Assembly: GCF_002154695.1 (NCBI RefSeq)
Contig: NZ_MTAV01000121.1
Span: 1-64,000, forward strand
DNA from: Nostoc sp. T09
Lineage (GTDB): Bacteria; Cyanobacteriota; Cyanobacteriia; Cyanobacteriales; Nostocaceae
Length of the DNA: 64,000 nucleotides
Direction: 5' to 3'
The position numbers and the translations under genes are program-made. Within the stretch, counting starts at the first letter, position 1. The number at the start of each line of letters is the position of its first letter. Positions 19,547 through 27,196 of the stretch are shown piece by piece. The notes under the pieces are model-generated. The model worked only from the letters and a program-made list of their open reading frames with translations, searched no databases and was not told where the DNA came from.

Positions 19547-21232
19547 ATGAATATGCTTAATATGAGTTTTGCACTCCCCAGTATGACCGTTAGCCAGATG
19601 TTTGGGCAAAGAACAATTCGACCGCTTAGTGCTGCCGCATTGGGTGGCATTGCTTTCATTAAAGATACACTCATTGCGATTGATACTGTTAAAGGTCATC
19701 TGCTAGAGATTGACCCTATATCTGATAACAGCAAAATTCTGAATCCTCACCAAGTCAAGGAATTTACTGAAGTCACAGGTCTAGCAGTATGGGAAGATAC
19801 CCTTTGGGTAACCCGTGGCAACAGTGTTTATCGTTGCAAGCTAGATGCTTTAGGTCTAGAACATTTCGTAACATTGCCTTACCCGGCTGACGGTGTTGCT
19901 GTTTGGGAATCAACTGTCTATGTCAGCTGCCAAAAGTTAGGTTATATCTTGATTTATGAATCCAATACCCGCAAAGAAATTACTAGATTTTATGCGCCTG
20001 GAGTTGGTGTCGAAAATTTAGTAGTTAGCCAAGACACTCTGTGGGTTAGCGATCGCACAGAACAAACAGTTTATTGTATTGATCGGGCAACTGGGGAAAT
20101 TCAATTCAGTGTGCTGACCCCCTTTGACTCGCCCACAGGTATAGCCATACATAAAGATGCTGAGACAGAGAAAGAAAGTCTTTATGTCGCTTATGCTTCT
20201 GAGGAACCTTATATTCGGGATAATCCTAATGCCGATCCCAATCATGAGCTAACATATCGCGATCGCACTTTTATTCATCCCCTGTATTATCATTACGAGC
20301 CAGAGAAGCGTTACGCCCTCTCTAATGGCTATCTCATCGAAATGTCCTACGCTGAGGAAATTTCACCCTTAGAAGAGGTCTATTTAACAGATTTAGAGTG
20401 GCGGATAGCCTTACCCTCAGAAACCGAACGCCAAAAGGTGAAACAAGTTGAACCTATTGGTTTACCTTTTACAGAAGAAGTGATCGATGGGCAAAGGGTA
20501 GCTGTATTTAAATTTGCTACCCTTACCCCGGGTGAACGCCATATATTTGGCTGGAAAGCAATTTTGGAAGTTCGAGGAATTAAATATCGCATCACACCTA
20601 AAGATGTGGAAAATATTCCCGAACTATCACCAGAATTTGAAACTCGTTACCTGGTGGATGATGATGATTTAGCAATGGATAGTACCATTGTCCGCCGTGC
20701 TTCTCGGGACGCAGTTGGTTCGGAAACCAATCTGCTGCGGAAAATGTACAACATCCGCAATTACGTCTACGATGAGTTGTCCTATGGTATTAAACCGTAC
20801 ATTGATACGCCAGATATTGTTTTAGAACGGGGTGTTGGTTCCTGTGGCGAGTATGTTGGCGTATTGCTGGCTCTGTGTCGTTTAAACGGTATTCCTTGTC
20901 GCACAGTCGGTAGATATAAATGCCCCCCGCATGGTGAACTGCAAGGTGTGCCACTGCAACCAGACTTTAATCACGTTTGGTTAGAGTTCTATATACCGAA
21001 TATTGGCTGGTTACCAATGGAATCTAACCCTGATGATATCGGGAACGCCGGCCCTTATCCTACACGCTTTTTCATGGGCTTGTGCTGGTATCACATCGAA
21101 ATTGGCAAGGGTATTTCTTTTGAAACTCTAAGCAGTCAAGGTGTACGTCTCACCAAAGAAGATATCCCCCTTGGCGACTTGGCGATTAATCATATTCGGT
21201 TCACAATTCTTAAAGAATTACCACCTTTTTGA
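19547..21232 (+). CDS. beta-propeller plus transglutaminase-like protein
   Basis: A 561-aa protein. Residues about 25-230 form repeated short beta units (LAVWEDTLWVTRGN, VAVWESTVYVSC, LVVSQDTLWVSD), like a six-bladed SMP-30/YncE propeller. Residues about 380-530 form a transglutaminase-like domain with the catalytic Cys433 (GVGSCGEYVG), His in NHVWLEF and Asp in ESNPDD. No signal peptide is visible, so it is probably cytoplasmic. Substrates are unknown; the domain may act as a protease or amidase rather than a cross-linker. The start is uncertain: ATG 19547, 19553 and 19562 are all plausible. Confidence 0.8.
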   Translation: MNMLNMSFALPSMTVSQMFGQRTIRPLSAAALGGIAFIKDTLIAIDTVKGHLLEIDPISDNSKILNPHQVKEFTEVTGLAVWEDTLWVTRGNSVYRCKLDALGLEHFVTLPYPADGVAVWESTVYVSCQKLGYILIYESNTRKEITRFYAPGVGVENLVVSQDTLWVSDRTEQTVYCIDRATGEIQFSVLTPFDSPTGIAIHKDAETEKESLYVAYASEEPYIRDNPNADPNHELTYRDRTFIHPLYYHYEPEKRYALSNGYLIEMSYAEEISPLEEVYLTDLEWRIALPSETERQKVKQVEPIGLPFTEEVIDGQRVAVFKFATLTPGERHIFGWKAILEVRGIKYRITPKDVENIPELSPEFETRYLVDDDDLAMDSTIVRRASRDAVGSETNLLRKMYNIRNYVYDELSYGIKPYIDTPDIVLERGVGSCGEYVGVLLALCRLNGIPCRTVGRYKCPPHGELQGVPLQPDFNHVWLEFYIPNIGWLPMESNPDDIGNAGPYPTRFFMGLCWYHIEIGKGISFETLSSQGVRLTKEDIPLGDLAINHIRFTILKELPPF

Positions 21233-21523
21233 AGAGTCAAGGGTCAAGACTCAAGGGTCAATAGCCATTAAGTATTTCATCCTTGCCTTGTCCTGCTTTT
21301 CCCTTCTAGCTCATATTTCTTATTGCACCAAATTTGTTGAAGATTGCTGGAGGAGCCTTTAGATAAGAGACTTTCAAATAAAAAAATATCCCATCGCTGT
21401 TAGAGCAGGAAAGCAGGAAGCAAGGGGGAGGAAAAGTCGTGTTGAGAACAGAAATTGGGATAACTGATCTTTTGGAGATACCTTAAGAGTTTTTAATCCA
21501 AAATCTAAAATCCAAAATTGGTA

Positions 21524-22378
21524 TTAGCCATTAACCTTTAATATGGGCATAGCGAAAGATTGAGGCTGTTGAATATCAGCAAAATCGCAGATAGAGCGAA
21601 ATGGGCAAAAGTGGCAGTGAGAGCCGGGATTGGGCGGAAATATCTTACTGAAATCACTAGTCTCTTGGTGATATTTTTGTAAATCTCGCTGGTGCTTTTG
21701 GGCAATGTGAGCTAACTCAAATTCTAAGGATGCTAATTCGCTATGATTGATCCGAATTAATTCGGATTTTTTACAAAGTTCTAAATTATAGAACGATGCG
21801 ACAGCTTCATGTGCAGGATAAAGATAACGAGCAGCTAAGAGATAAACTAATGCCTGGCGCTGGTCAAAAGCAGCTTTACCAGTTTTAAAATCTAAAATAT
21901 GTAACGTGCGATCGCTATCAATAAACACACAGTCCATAGCCGCATATAAACGGAAGCAATAATCATCCTGGTCAATTAAAATTGGTTTGGGAAAGCCTTC
22001 ATCTCCTGGAGTTAATTGGAGGATTTGTTTATTCAACAGCAAAGGAGCGTCGTGATATTTTTGCAAGATTTGCAGCACGCGCTGTTGAACTTCATCAGAG
22101 GAATGGCTTAATTTTAGCAACTGAGCAACTTTGGCTACACCGTCTGTTTGGTTTAACAGATGTCGATGATGATGAAATTCGTACACGCCTTTTTGGGCGA
22201 GTATACCAATTCGCTGGGGTGCCGTAGCTTTGGCTAATAATGCTTTAACTTGTGGTTCATGCTGACGTGCTTTGACAAACCCCCGTCTCATCTGGCAATG
22301 CCAGCGTTCTTGCCCTATAGCTGGGGCAACTAAAGACCAAAGGTGATAACTGGCAAAAGGTCGGTCGGGGATTGACAT
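21524..22378 (-). CDS. PD-(D/E)XK nuclease family protein (Cas4/RecB-like)
   Basis: A protein of about 284 aa with the RecB-type nuclease core: AMDCVFID and then LHILDFKTGKA (D...DxK), followed by QALVYLLAARYLYP. Near the C terminus HCHFCPFRSICDF supplies three Cys, as in the iron-sulfur cluster of AddB/Cas4 nucleases, with the fourth perhaps Cys28. It is predicted to be a DNA exonuclease or helper. No cas genes or CRISPR are nearby, so it is not a CRISPR adaptation gene by context. I choose ATG 22378 (MSIPDRPFASYHLW); the longer frame to 22429 runs into repeat-like DNA. It is divergent from the phosphohexomutase. Confidence 0.78.
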   Translation of the reverse strand: MSIPDRPFASYHLWSLVAPAIGQERWHCQMRRGFVKARQHEPQVKALLAKATAPQRIGILAQKGVYEFHHHRHLLNQTDGVAKVAQLLKLSHSSDEVQQRVLQILQKYHDAPLLLNKQILQLTPGDEGFPKPILIDQDDYCFRLYAAMDCVFIDSDRTLHILDFKTGKAAFDQRQALVYLLAARYLYPAHEAVASFYNLELCKKSELIRINHSELASLEFELAHIAQKHQRDLQKYHQETSDFSKIFPPNPGSHCHFCPFRSICDFADIQQPQSFAMPILKVNG

Positions 22379-22482
22379 TGCTAACGCGCAGTGAGAAAAA
22401 TAACGGTGGAGATACTTGCGGCTACGCACGCTTTGCGCGAAGCTTCCTATAGTAGTGAAGTTGGACGGGAGACTGTGGCAAA

Positions 22483-23910
22483 ATGAGCAACCGTAGCAAT
22501 TCCAGCAAGATTAAATTTGGCACGGATGGATGGCGAGGCATTATCGCTGATGATTTTACTTTCCCCAATGTGCGGAAAGTTACAAGAGCGATCGCTAGTT
22601 ACCTTGAAACGGCCTATAGCAAAGACAGGCCAGTACTTGTTGCCTACGATACTCGATTTTTAGCTGACCAGTTTGCCCAAACAGCCGCCCAAGTCTTGGC
22701 TGACTTGGGATGGACGGTAAAAGTTACGGATCGGGATTGCCCCACACCAGTAATTGCCTACAACGCCCGTCACCTAAATTCGGCAGGGGCGTTGATGTTT
22801 ACGGCAAGTCATAATCCTGCACCTTACTGTGGGATTAAATATATCCCTGACTATGCTGGTCCTGCCACTCCAGAGATTACTGATACTATTGTGGCAAATA
22901 TCGAAAGTGCATCGGATGAGCCACCAAGTGGTAGCTCATCGGGTTCTATTTCTATTTTCGATCCGAAACCAGATTATCTGCAATTTCTCTACACCCTAAT
23001 TGATGTAGAAAAAATCAAAAGCGCCCAGCTGAAGGTAAAATACGACGCTTTGTATTCTACTTCTCGCGGTTATTTAGATGAAGTTTTGCAACAAAGTGGT
23101 GTTCAGTTAGAAAGTTTCCATACTTGGCGGGATGTTTTGTTTGGTGGCGGAATGCCAGAACCTAAAGGTGAACAACTCGTTGAGTTAGTTGAAGCAGTAC
23201 GGGCTGGTAAAGCAGATTTAGGTTTAGCAACCGATGGCGATAGCGATCGCTTTGGCATTGTCGATGAACAAGGTAATGTCCTCACCCCTAACACTGTGCT
23301 GCTATTACTAGCACGTCATTTAATAAAAAATAAAGGTAAAAGTGGCGCTATTGTCCGCACTGTAGCTACAACTCACCTATTAGATAATTTCGCAGCTAAA
23401 TACGGGCTGCCAATTTATGAAACAGCAGTAGGCTTTAAATACATTGGTGAAAAAATGCGGGAAACCACCGTATTGATTGGTGGAGAAGAATCAGGCGGTT
23501 TGAGCGTTATCGGACATATTCCCGAAAAAGATGGCGTTTTAGCCGATATGTTAGTAGCAGAAGCGATCGCCTATGAAGGTAAACCCCTAAGTCAACTAGT
23601 CAAAGAAGCGATCGCAGAAGCCGACGGCCCGCTTTACAACAACCGCCTCGACTTGCACCTTACAGAAGCCCACAAAACTGCTGTTATCGACTTCTTCACC
23701 AAAAACCCACCCACAGAAGTTGTGGGAATTAAAGTTAAAGAAGTTGGTCGCAAGGACGGTATTAAGCTCTACTTAGAAGAAGGTAGCTGGATACTCTTGC
23801 GTCCCTCCGGTACAGAACCACTGGTACGCGTATATCTAGAAACCAATTCACCCGAAAAACTCACCAAAATTGCCCAAGAGATGGAGAGTGCGATCGCTAA
23901 ACTAGAGTAG
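22483..23910 (+). CDS. phosphoglucomutase/phosphomannomutase family enzyme
   Basis: A 475-aa alpha-D-phosphohexomutase. The active phosphoserine loop is MFTASHNPAPYCGIKY (about residue 106-121), the metal loop is DGDSDRFGIVD, the sugar-specificity loop is GGEESGGLSV and the phosphate loop is RPSGTEPLVRVY. It interconverts hexose 1- and 6-phosphates for glycogen, cell-wall or nucleotide-sugar synthesis; motifs alone do not separate glucose from mannose or glucosamine substrates. ATG 22483 precedes KIKFGTDGWRG, the usual N-terminal motif. Confidence 0.92.
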   Translation: MSNRSNSSKIKFGTDGWRGIIADDFTFPNVRKVTRAIASYLETAYSKDRPVLVAYDTRFLADQFAQTAAQVLADLGWTVKVTDRDCPTPVIAYNARHLNSAGALMFTASHNPAPYCGIKYIPDYAGPATPEITDTIVANIESASDEPPSGSSSGSISIFDPKPDYLQFLYTLIDVEKIKSAQLKVKYDALYSTSRGYLDEVLQQSGVQLESFHTWRDVLFGGGMPEPKGEQLVELVEAVRAGKADLGLATDGDSDRFGIVDEQGNVLTPNTVLLLLARHLIKNKGKSGAIVRTVATTHLLDNFAAKYGLPIYETAVGFKYIGEKMRETTVLIGGEESGGLSVIGHIPEKDGVLADMLVAEAIAYEGKPLSQLVKEAIAEADGPLYNNRLDLHLTEAHKTAVIDFFTKNPPTEVVGIKVKEVGRKDGIKLYLEEGSWILLRPSGTEPLVRVYLETNSPEKLTKIAQEMESAIAKLE

Positions 23911-23923
23911 AACCTCACCCCCA

Positions 23924-23951
23924 ACTCCTCTCCGTATACGGAGAGGGGAGT
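23924..23951. repeat. intergenic inverted repeat
   Basis: A nearly perfect palindrome centred on GTATAC with arms CTCTCC/GGAGAG. It lies in the 49-bp gap between the mutase and the LapA-like gene. The G-rich right arm may serve as the ribosome site of the downstream gene. The element is a common Nostocales type. Confidence 0.6.
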
Positions 23952-23959
23952 AACTAATT

Positions 23960-24238
23960 ATGAAAAGTATTGCTAATTTGTTGATATCTATAGTTGTAGC
24001 TGTGTGGGTAATGGCGATCGCGCTTCTTTCAGTCCAAAATGCCACACTAGTACGGTTAAAATTCTTGTCATTACAATCGATTCAAATACCAGTAGGTTTA
24101 GTGCTGGCTTTTTGTGTTTGTATCGGCTTAGTTGGTATAGCAGTGCTGCAACCTCTGTGGGGTCTTGCTGATTCTAGAAAAGGGAATTCTCGGTTTGATG
24201 AAGATGCCGAGTTCTTTGTTGATGATGAAGATTTTTAA
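23960..24238 (+). CDS. LapA/DUF1049-like small membrane protein
   Basis: A 92-aa protein with two membrane helices (about 5-27 and 42-65) separated by the LapA-domain pattern LSVQNATLVRLKFL...IPVGLVLAF, and an acidic C-terminal tail (FDEDAEFFVDDEDF). E. coli LapA/LapB family proteins regulate envelope lipid synthesis; the cyanobacterial role is unknown. It is probably co-transcribed with the mutase, 49 bp upstream. Confidence 0.8.
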   Translation: MKSIANLLISIVVAVWVMAIALLSVQNATLVRLKFLSLQSIQIPVGLVLAFCVCIGLVGIAVLQPLWGLADSRKGNSRFDEDAEFFVDDEDF

Positions 24239-24273
24239 AGTGTGAAATTATACGCATATTTGCCCAAAGGGTT

Positions 24274-24552
24274 TCAATTTGGATAACGCTTTGACGTATG
24301 AAGTACGCGAATAATTTCTACTGACTCTTCTTTTATTCGATAAATAATAATGTACGGAGTGTTAGGTATGACAAGCTCTCTTGTACCTTCCACACGTCCA
24401 AGTCGGCCGATAAAAGGATAATTCTCCAGTTGGCTTGCAGCAGCTTGAATCCTCAATATTAATTCCTTTGCTGCTTCTAGATTGTCTTTTTGGATATAGC
24501 TATGCGCTTGTTCCAAATTACGAAGCGCACGACGCAGCCACCTAATTTGCAT
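24274..24552 (-). CDS. RelE/ParE-family toxin
   Basis: A 92-aa basic protein with the ParE/RelE fold pattern: MQIRWLRRALRNLEQAHSYI, a helical hairpin, then FIGRLGRVEGTRELVIPNTP, YIIIYRIKEESVEIIRVLHT. ParE-type toxins inhibit gyrase and RelE-type toxins cleave mRNA; motifs favour ParE-like. It overlaps the upstream antitoxin by 11 bp, the standard arrangement with the antitoxin first. Confidence 0.85.
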   Translation of the reverse strand: MQIRWLRRALRNLEQAHSYIQKDNLEAAKELILRIQAAASQLENYPFIGRLGRVEGTRELVIPNTPYIIIYRIKEESVEIIRVLHTSKRYPN

Positions 24553-24784
24553 TGGTGAGTCTGGTAAAAGTTGCCTTTACTTCTTCATCACTGGCAAAGT
24601 CTCCAGCATCCGCTTCAGCGATTCCCTTTTGAATCTCTTCGATTTGCCACTGATGCATCTGTATATAAGCTTCTATCGCTTCATTCAATACGTAACTGCG
24701 ATCGCGGTTTATTCCTGCGGCAATTAAATCAAGTGTGGCTTTCTTATCGCTATCTATCCGAAAGGTTATGTTTTCTTTGCTCAT
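24542..24784 (-). CDS. ribbon-helix-helix antitoxin of the ParE-like toxin
   Basis: An 80-aa protein whose N terminus (ENITFRIDSDKKATLDLIAA, then RDRSYVLNEAIEAYI) is a CopG/ParD-type ribbon-helix-helix DNA-binding domain. The C-terminal half should wrap the toxin and neutralise it. First gene of the pair; such antitoxins normally repress their own promoter, here in 24785-24850. Confidence 0.85.
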   Translation of the reverse strand: MSKENITFRIDSDKKATLDLIAAGINRDRSYVLNEAIEAYIQMHQWQIEEIQKGIAEADAGDFASDEEVKATFTRLTNAN

Positions 24785-24905
24785 TGTCTTATCAGAACAA
24801 TTTGTATTGCATAATATTATCTTGCATTATTTGGCAATGCAACGCAAGACAAAGTCAAATAAGGGTATGGGCGTTAATTTCTGAGGCTTGGAAGCTTGGT
24901 GCTGG

Positions 24906-24935
24906 AAAAAAAGCCTGCATTCACAGGCTTTTAGA
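24906..24935 (-). terminator. rho-independent terminator of a minus-strand remnant
   Basis: Nine-base arms AAAAGCCTG (24909-24917) and CAGGCTTTT (24924-24932) with a six-base loop; on the minus strand the stem runs into seven T. It lies 35 bp after the stop of the short minus-strand frame at 24968-25114. Confidence 0.7.
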
Positions 24936-24967
24936 GTTTTTGGGAAGGCGATCGCTCTACGATAAAA

Positions 24968-25114
24968 TCAAAATGTCCACTCATGGTCTGGATCATCAAG
25001 AGCAGCGCGGACAGAAGCTAAGTTGGCAAGTTCTTTAAATGGGCTTGATTTAGCTATTTCTGTGATTGAATTTAAGGTAAGTGCTAGTTGTTCGTTATTA
25101 CCAGATGCGATCAC
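24968..25114 (-). pseudogene. truncated gene, 48-aa open frame
   Basis: On the minus strand a frame from GTG 25114 to TGA 24968 encodes 48 residues ending in LANLASVRAALDDPDHEWTF. The composition is protein-like and a good terminator follows. Its 5' end coincides with the 46-bp repeat at 25107-25152 and an in-frame stop sits just before the GTG. I read it as the 3' part of a gene cut off by the repeat; a genuine small protein is the alternative. No family is recognised. Confidence 0.5.
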
Positions 25115-25152
25115 CTACACATCACCAGATAAGCTAAAAATGAGCGATCGCT
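25107..25152. repeat. 46-bp interspersed repeat, copy 1
   Basis: It matches the copy at 26616-26661 at 41 of 46 positions. Both start with GCGATC, share CCTACACATCACCAGATAA and end in AGCGATCGCT, so HIP1-like sites bound the unit. Confidence 0.8.
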
Positions 25153-25228
25153 GGAAAATACCCAAACCTGTGAACTATAACAGAACGGTAAAATAAATAG
25201 CAGGTCTTTTTTACAGCAGCTTTACAGT

Positions 25229-25447
25229 ATGAGCCAGCTACTTGAACAGGCGATCGCACGAATAAAACTACTTCCGGAGAATGAGCAAGATGCTATTGCT
25301 GCGCTGATCTTGGAAGAACTTGAAGACGAAGCCCGTTGGGACAGAGCATTTGTACAATCTCATGATGTGCTGGCTAAACTTGCAGCTGCGGCTTTGGTTG
25401 AAGATCAAGCAGGAACAACCCAAGAGTTAGATCCAGAAACTCTGTGA
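25229..25447 (+). CDS. antitoxin of a type II toxin-antitoxin pair
   Basis: A 72-aa acidic protein (MSQLLEQAIARIKLLPENEQ, later LILEELEDEARWDRAF, ending ELDPETL), a pattern I recall from many cyanobacterial antitoxins encoded before RelE/ParE-like toxins. No DNA-binding domain is evident. Its stop overlaps the toxin start by 4 bp (GTGA), giving translational coupling. Confidence 0.78.
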   Translation: MSQLLEQAIARIKLLPENEQDAIAALILEELEDEARWDRAFVQSHDVLAKLAAAALVEDQAGTTQELDPETL

Positions 25448-25713
25448 AATCTAGAACAACCGCTCAGTTTCGCAAAGCATTTGCTCATCTTCCCAAACAG
25501 GTTCAGCAACAGGTACGCGAAGCCTATCGACAGTTTAAGCAAGATCCCTGGCATCCTAGCCTTCGTTTCAAGCAAGTGCATCCCAAGCTACCTATCTACT
25601 CTGCTCGTGTTAGTAAAAGTTATCGCGCTGTTGGTGTGCGAAACGAAAGCGGTATTGTATGGTTTTGGGTTGGTATCCATGCCGATTACGAACAGCTACT
25701 CTCGGATTTGTAG
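25444..25713 (+). CDS. RelE/ParE-superfamily toxin
   Basis: An 89-aa basic protein: TAQFRKAFAHLPKQVQQQVR, then HPSLRFKQVHPKLPIYSARV, then SYRAVGVRNESGIVWFWVGI and HADYEQLL. This is the cyanobacterial RelE/HigB-like toxin pattern. It starts at GTG 25444 within the antitoxin stop. It is intact, with no internal stop. Confidence 0.8.
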   Translation: MKSRTTAQFRKAFAHLPKQVQQQVREAYRQFKQDPWHPSLRFKQVHPKLPIYSARVSKSYRAVGVRNESGIVWFWVGIHADYEQLLSDL

Positions 25714-25777
25714 TCGTCAAGCTATAGAAATTACATAAACTTAAAAATGTTTCAATTAACTAAATCTATTCAGTCTT

Positions 25778-26008
25778 ATGCCTGTAAATTACCAAGACAT
25801 TATTACGATTGAACCAGGAAAGCGAGGTGGTAAGCCTTGCATTCGAGGTATGAGAATTACTGTATATGATGTTTTGTCATATCTTGCTTCTGGCATGACA
25901 TACGAGGAAGTGCTTAATGACTTTCCTTATTTAACACAAGAGGATATTTTAGCTTGCCTAAGCTATGCGGCTGATAGAGAAGGGCAAATGCTGACAATGC
26001 AAGCATGA
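25778..26008 (+). CDS. DUF433 antitoxin
   Basis: A 76-aa protein with the DUF433 signature: PGKRGGKPCIRGMRITVYDV, then LASGMTYEEVLNDFPYLTQE and DILACLSYAADRE. DUF433 proteins are winged-helix antitoxins paired with PIN-like toxins. Its stop overlaps the next start by 4 bp (ATGA). Confidence 0.88.
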   Translation: MPVNYQDIITIEPGKRGGKPCIRGMRITVYDVLSYLASGMTYEEVLNDFPYLTQEDILACLSYAADREGQMLTMQA

Positions 26009-26292
26009 AGTTACTATTTGACCATAACTTATCGCCTCGGTTAGTAGATAGACTTGCTGATATTTACTCAAACTCTCAGCATATTTTTGTCTTAGGTTTG
26101 GATCAAGCAGATGATCTAACTGTGTGGGAGTATGCACAACAAGGTGGATTTACTGTTATAACCAGAGATGCTGATTTTAATGAATTGAGTGTTTTGCGAG
26201 GATTTCCTCCCAAAGTGATTTGGATTCGTCGTGGTAATTGTTCAACCAATCAGATTGAAGAAATTTTGCGATCGCACTTAGAGGATGTTTAA
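26005..26292 (+). CDS. DUF5615 PIN-like toxin
   Basis: A 95-aa protein beginning MKLLFDHNLSPRLVDRL, with TRDADFNELSV and KVIWIRRGNCSTNQIEEILR: the PIN-like (VapC-related) DUF5615 pattern. The acidic residues Asp6, Asp55 and Asp57 would coordinate metal for RNase activity. It is the partner of the DUF433 gene. Confidence 0.88.
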   Translation: MKLLFDHNLSPRLVDRLADIYSNSQHIFVLGLDQADDLTVWEYAQQGGFTVITRDADFNELSVLRGFPPKVIWIRRGNCSTNQIEEILRSHLEDV

Positions 26293-26353
26293 GCTTTTGA
26301 AAACAACCCCAGTTTTGGCGTTTTGACACTGTATTAGTATTGCAAAGCATTCA

Positions 26354-26595
26354 ATGGAAACTGAGTATAATTTTAGCCAAGGTAAGCGGGGAGCAATCGA
26401 GCCTTCACCATCAGGAAAAACTCCAATTACAATTCGCCTAGATGATGAATCACTGGCATGGTTTCGTGACCAAGTTAACGCAGCAGGCAGGGAAATTACC
26501 AAACTTTGATTAACGATGCATTGCATGAGTACATTCAGCAGCGCCGTGAACCTTTGGAAGAAATATTACAGCGAGTTTTGCGACAAGAACTTTAG
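26354..26595 (+). pseudogene. frameshifted BrnA-type antitoxin
   Basis: From ATG 26354 the frame reads KTPITIRLDDESLAWFRDQV, NAAGREITKL and then TGA at 26507. One base restored near 26490 (in the CAGGGAAA run) gives the expected continuation GNYQTLINDALHEYIQ and runs to TAG 26595 as an intact ribbon-helix-helix BrnA/CopG antitoxin of about 80 aa. A single-base deletion therefore broke the gene. No BrnT toxin is found upstream, so it was probably already an orphan. Confidence 0.8.
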
Positions 26596-26615
26596 TTGTA
26601 TTGGAAAATGAGGTG

Positions 26616-26661
26616 GCGATCGCCTACACATCACCAGATAAAATAAAAACAAGCGATCGCT
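26616..26661. repeat. 46-bp interspersed repeat, copy 2
   Basis: The second copy of the unit at 25107-25152, same orientation, with five mismatches. It follows the dead BrnA-type gene by 20 bp. Confidence 0.8.
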
Positions 26662-26749
26662 TGGACAAACTATACTTTTAAAGCAGAAGACAAAAGTTCT
26701 GATAGGTGAGCGCAACTGTTACAAGCTAACACTTCAGCACATGGAAACT

Positions 26750-26929
26750 TTAGGTTAGTTGTAGTTTCAGAAAATCAATAAAATCCAGCAGTTCTGTATC
26801 AGAGAGATGATGACGCGATCGCCTACCATATTTCTGCTGTAAATACTCCCTTCCTTGCTCGGGAGACCAATTTAATTGTGCTAAATATGTATCTGTTTGA
26901 GCTATTAAAACTGCATGGAGTTCAGATTG
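26750..26929 (-). pseudogene. decayed minus-strand gene with cyanobacterial C-terminal motif
   Basis: An open frame of 59 residues without a start codon, ending at TAA 26750. It contains LNWSPEQGREYLQQKYGRRS and LSDTELLDFIDFLK, a C-terminal motif I recall from many cyanobacterial proteins (GWTPEQGREYL...YGKRSR). Upstream, a different frame (about 26910-27020) is also protein-like (ESAGISYLTNSRRLDGLNVN). Together this suggests a frameshifted gene with no surviving start. Confidence 0.6.
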
Positions 26930-27196
26930 TCAAGCAAATTAACATTAAGCCCATCTAATCTACGGCTATTAGTCAAATAAGATATTCCAGCACTCTCAAC
27001 AACCGTAGAGTGGACAAAAAAACTTAAGCTAAAAATTAGCATAGCAACTCGTATCAACCGTGCACACTTTACAAGAAATGTGAATCAAAGTACAGATGAT
27101 AAAAGAGCTTTCGTCTAGATACAACACCCAGTAGAAAACATTGTTTTGCCTTGAAAAAATGCACTTTACACAAGTGTCCTCACCTTTGCGTGAGGT

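Noticed and set aside
19222-19560. 112-codon plus-strand frame
   Set aside because: It overlaps the 5' end of the ATPase gene and the divergent promoter region; no family pattern.
21524-22378. Cas4 of a CRISPR system
   Set aside because: The nuclease has Cas4-like motifs, but there is no repeat-spacer array and no cas gene in the window.
24571-25038. 155-codon plus-strand frame
   Set aside because: It is antisense to the ParD-like antitoxin and crosses a terminator; composition (Leu/Ser/Cys-rich) is that of a shadow frame.
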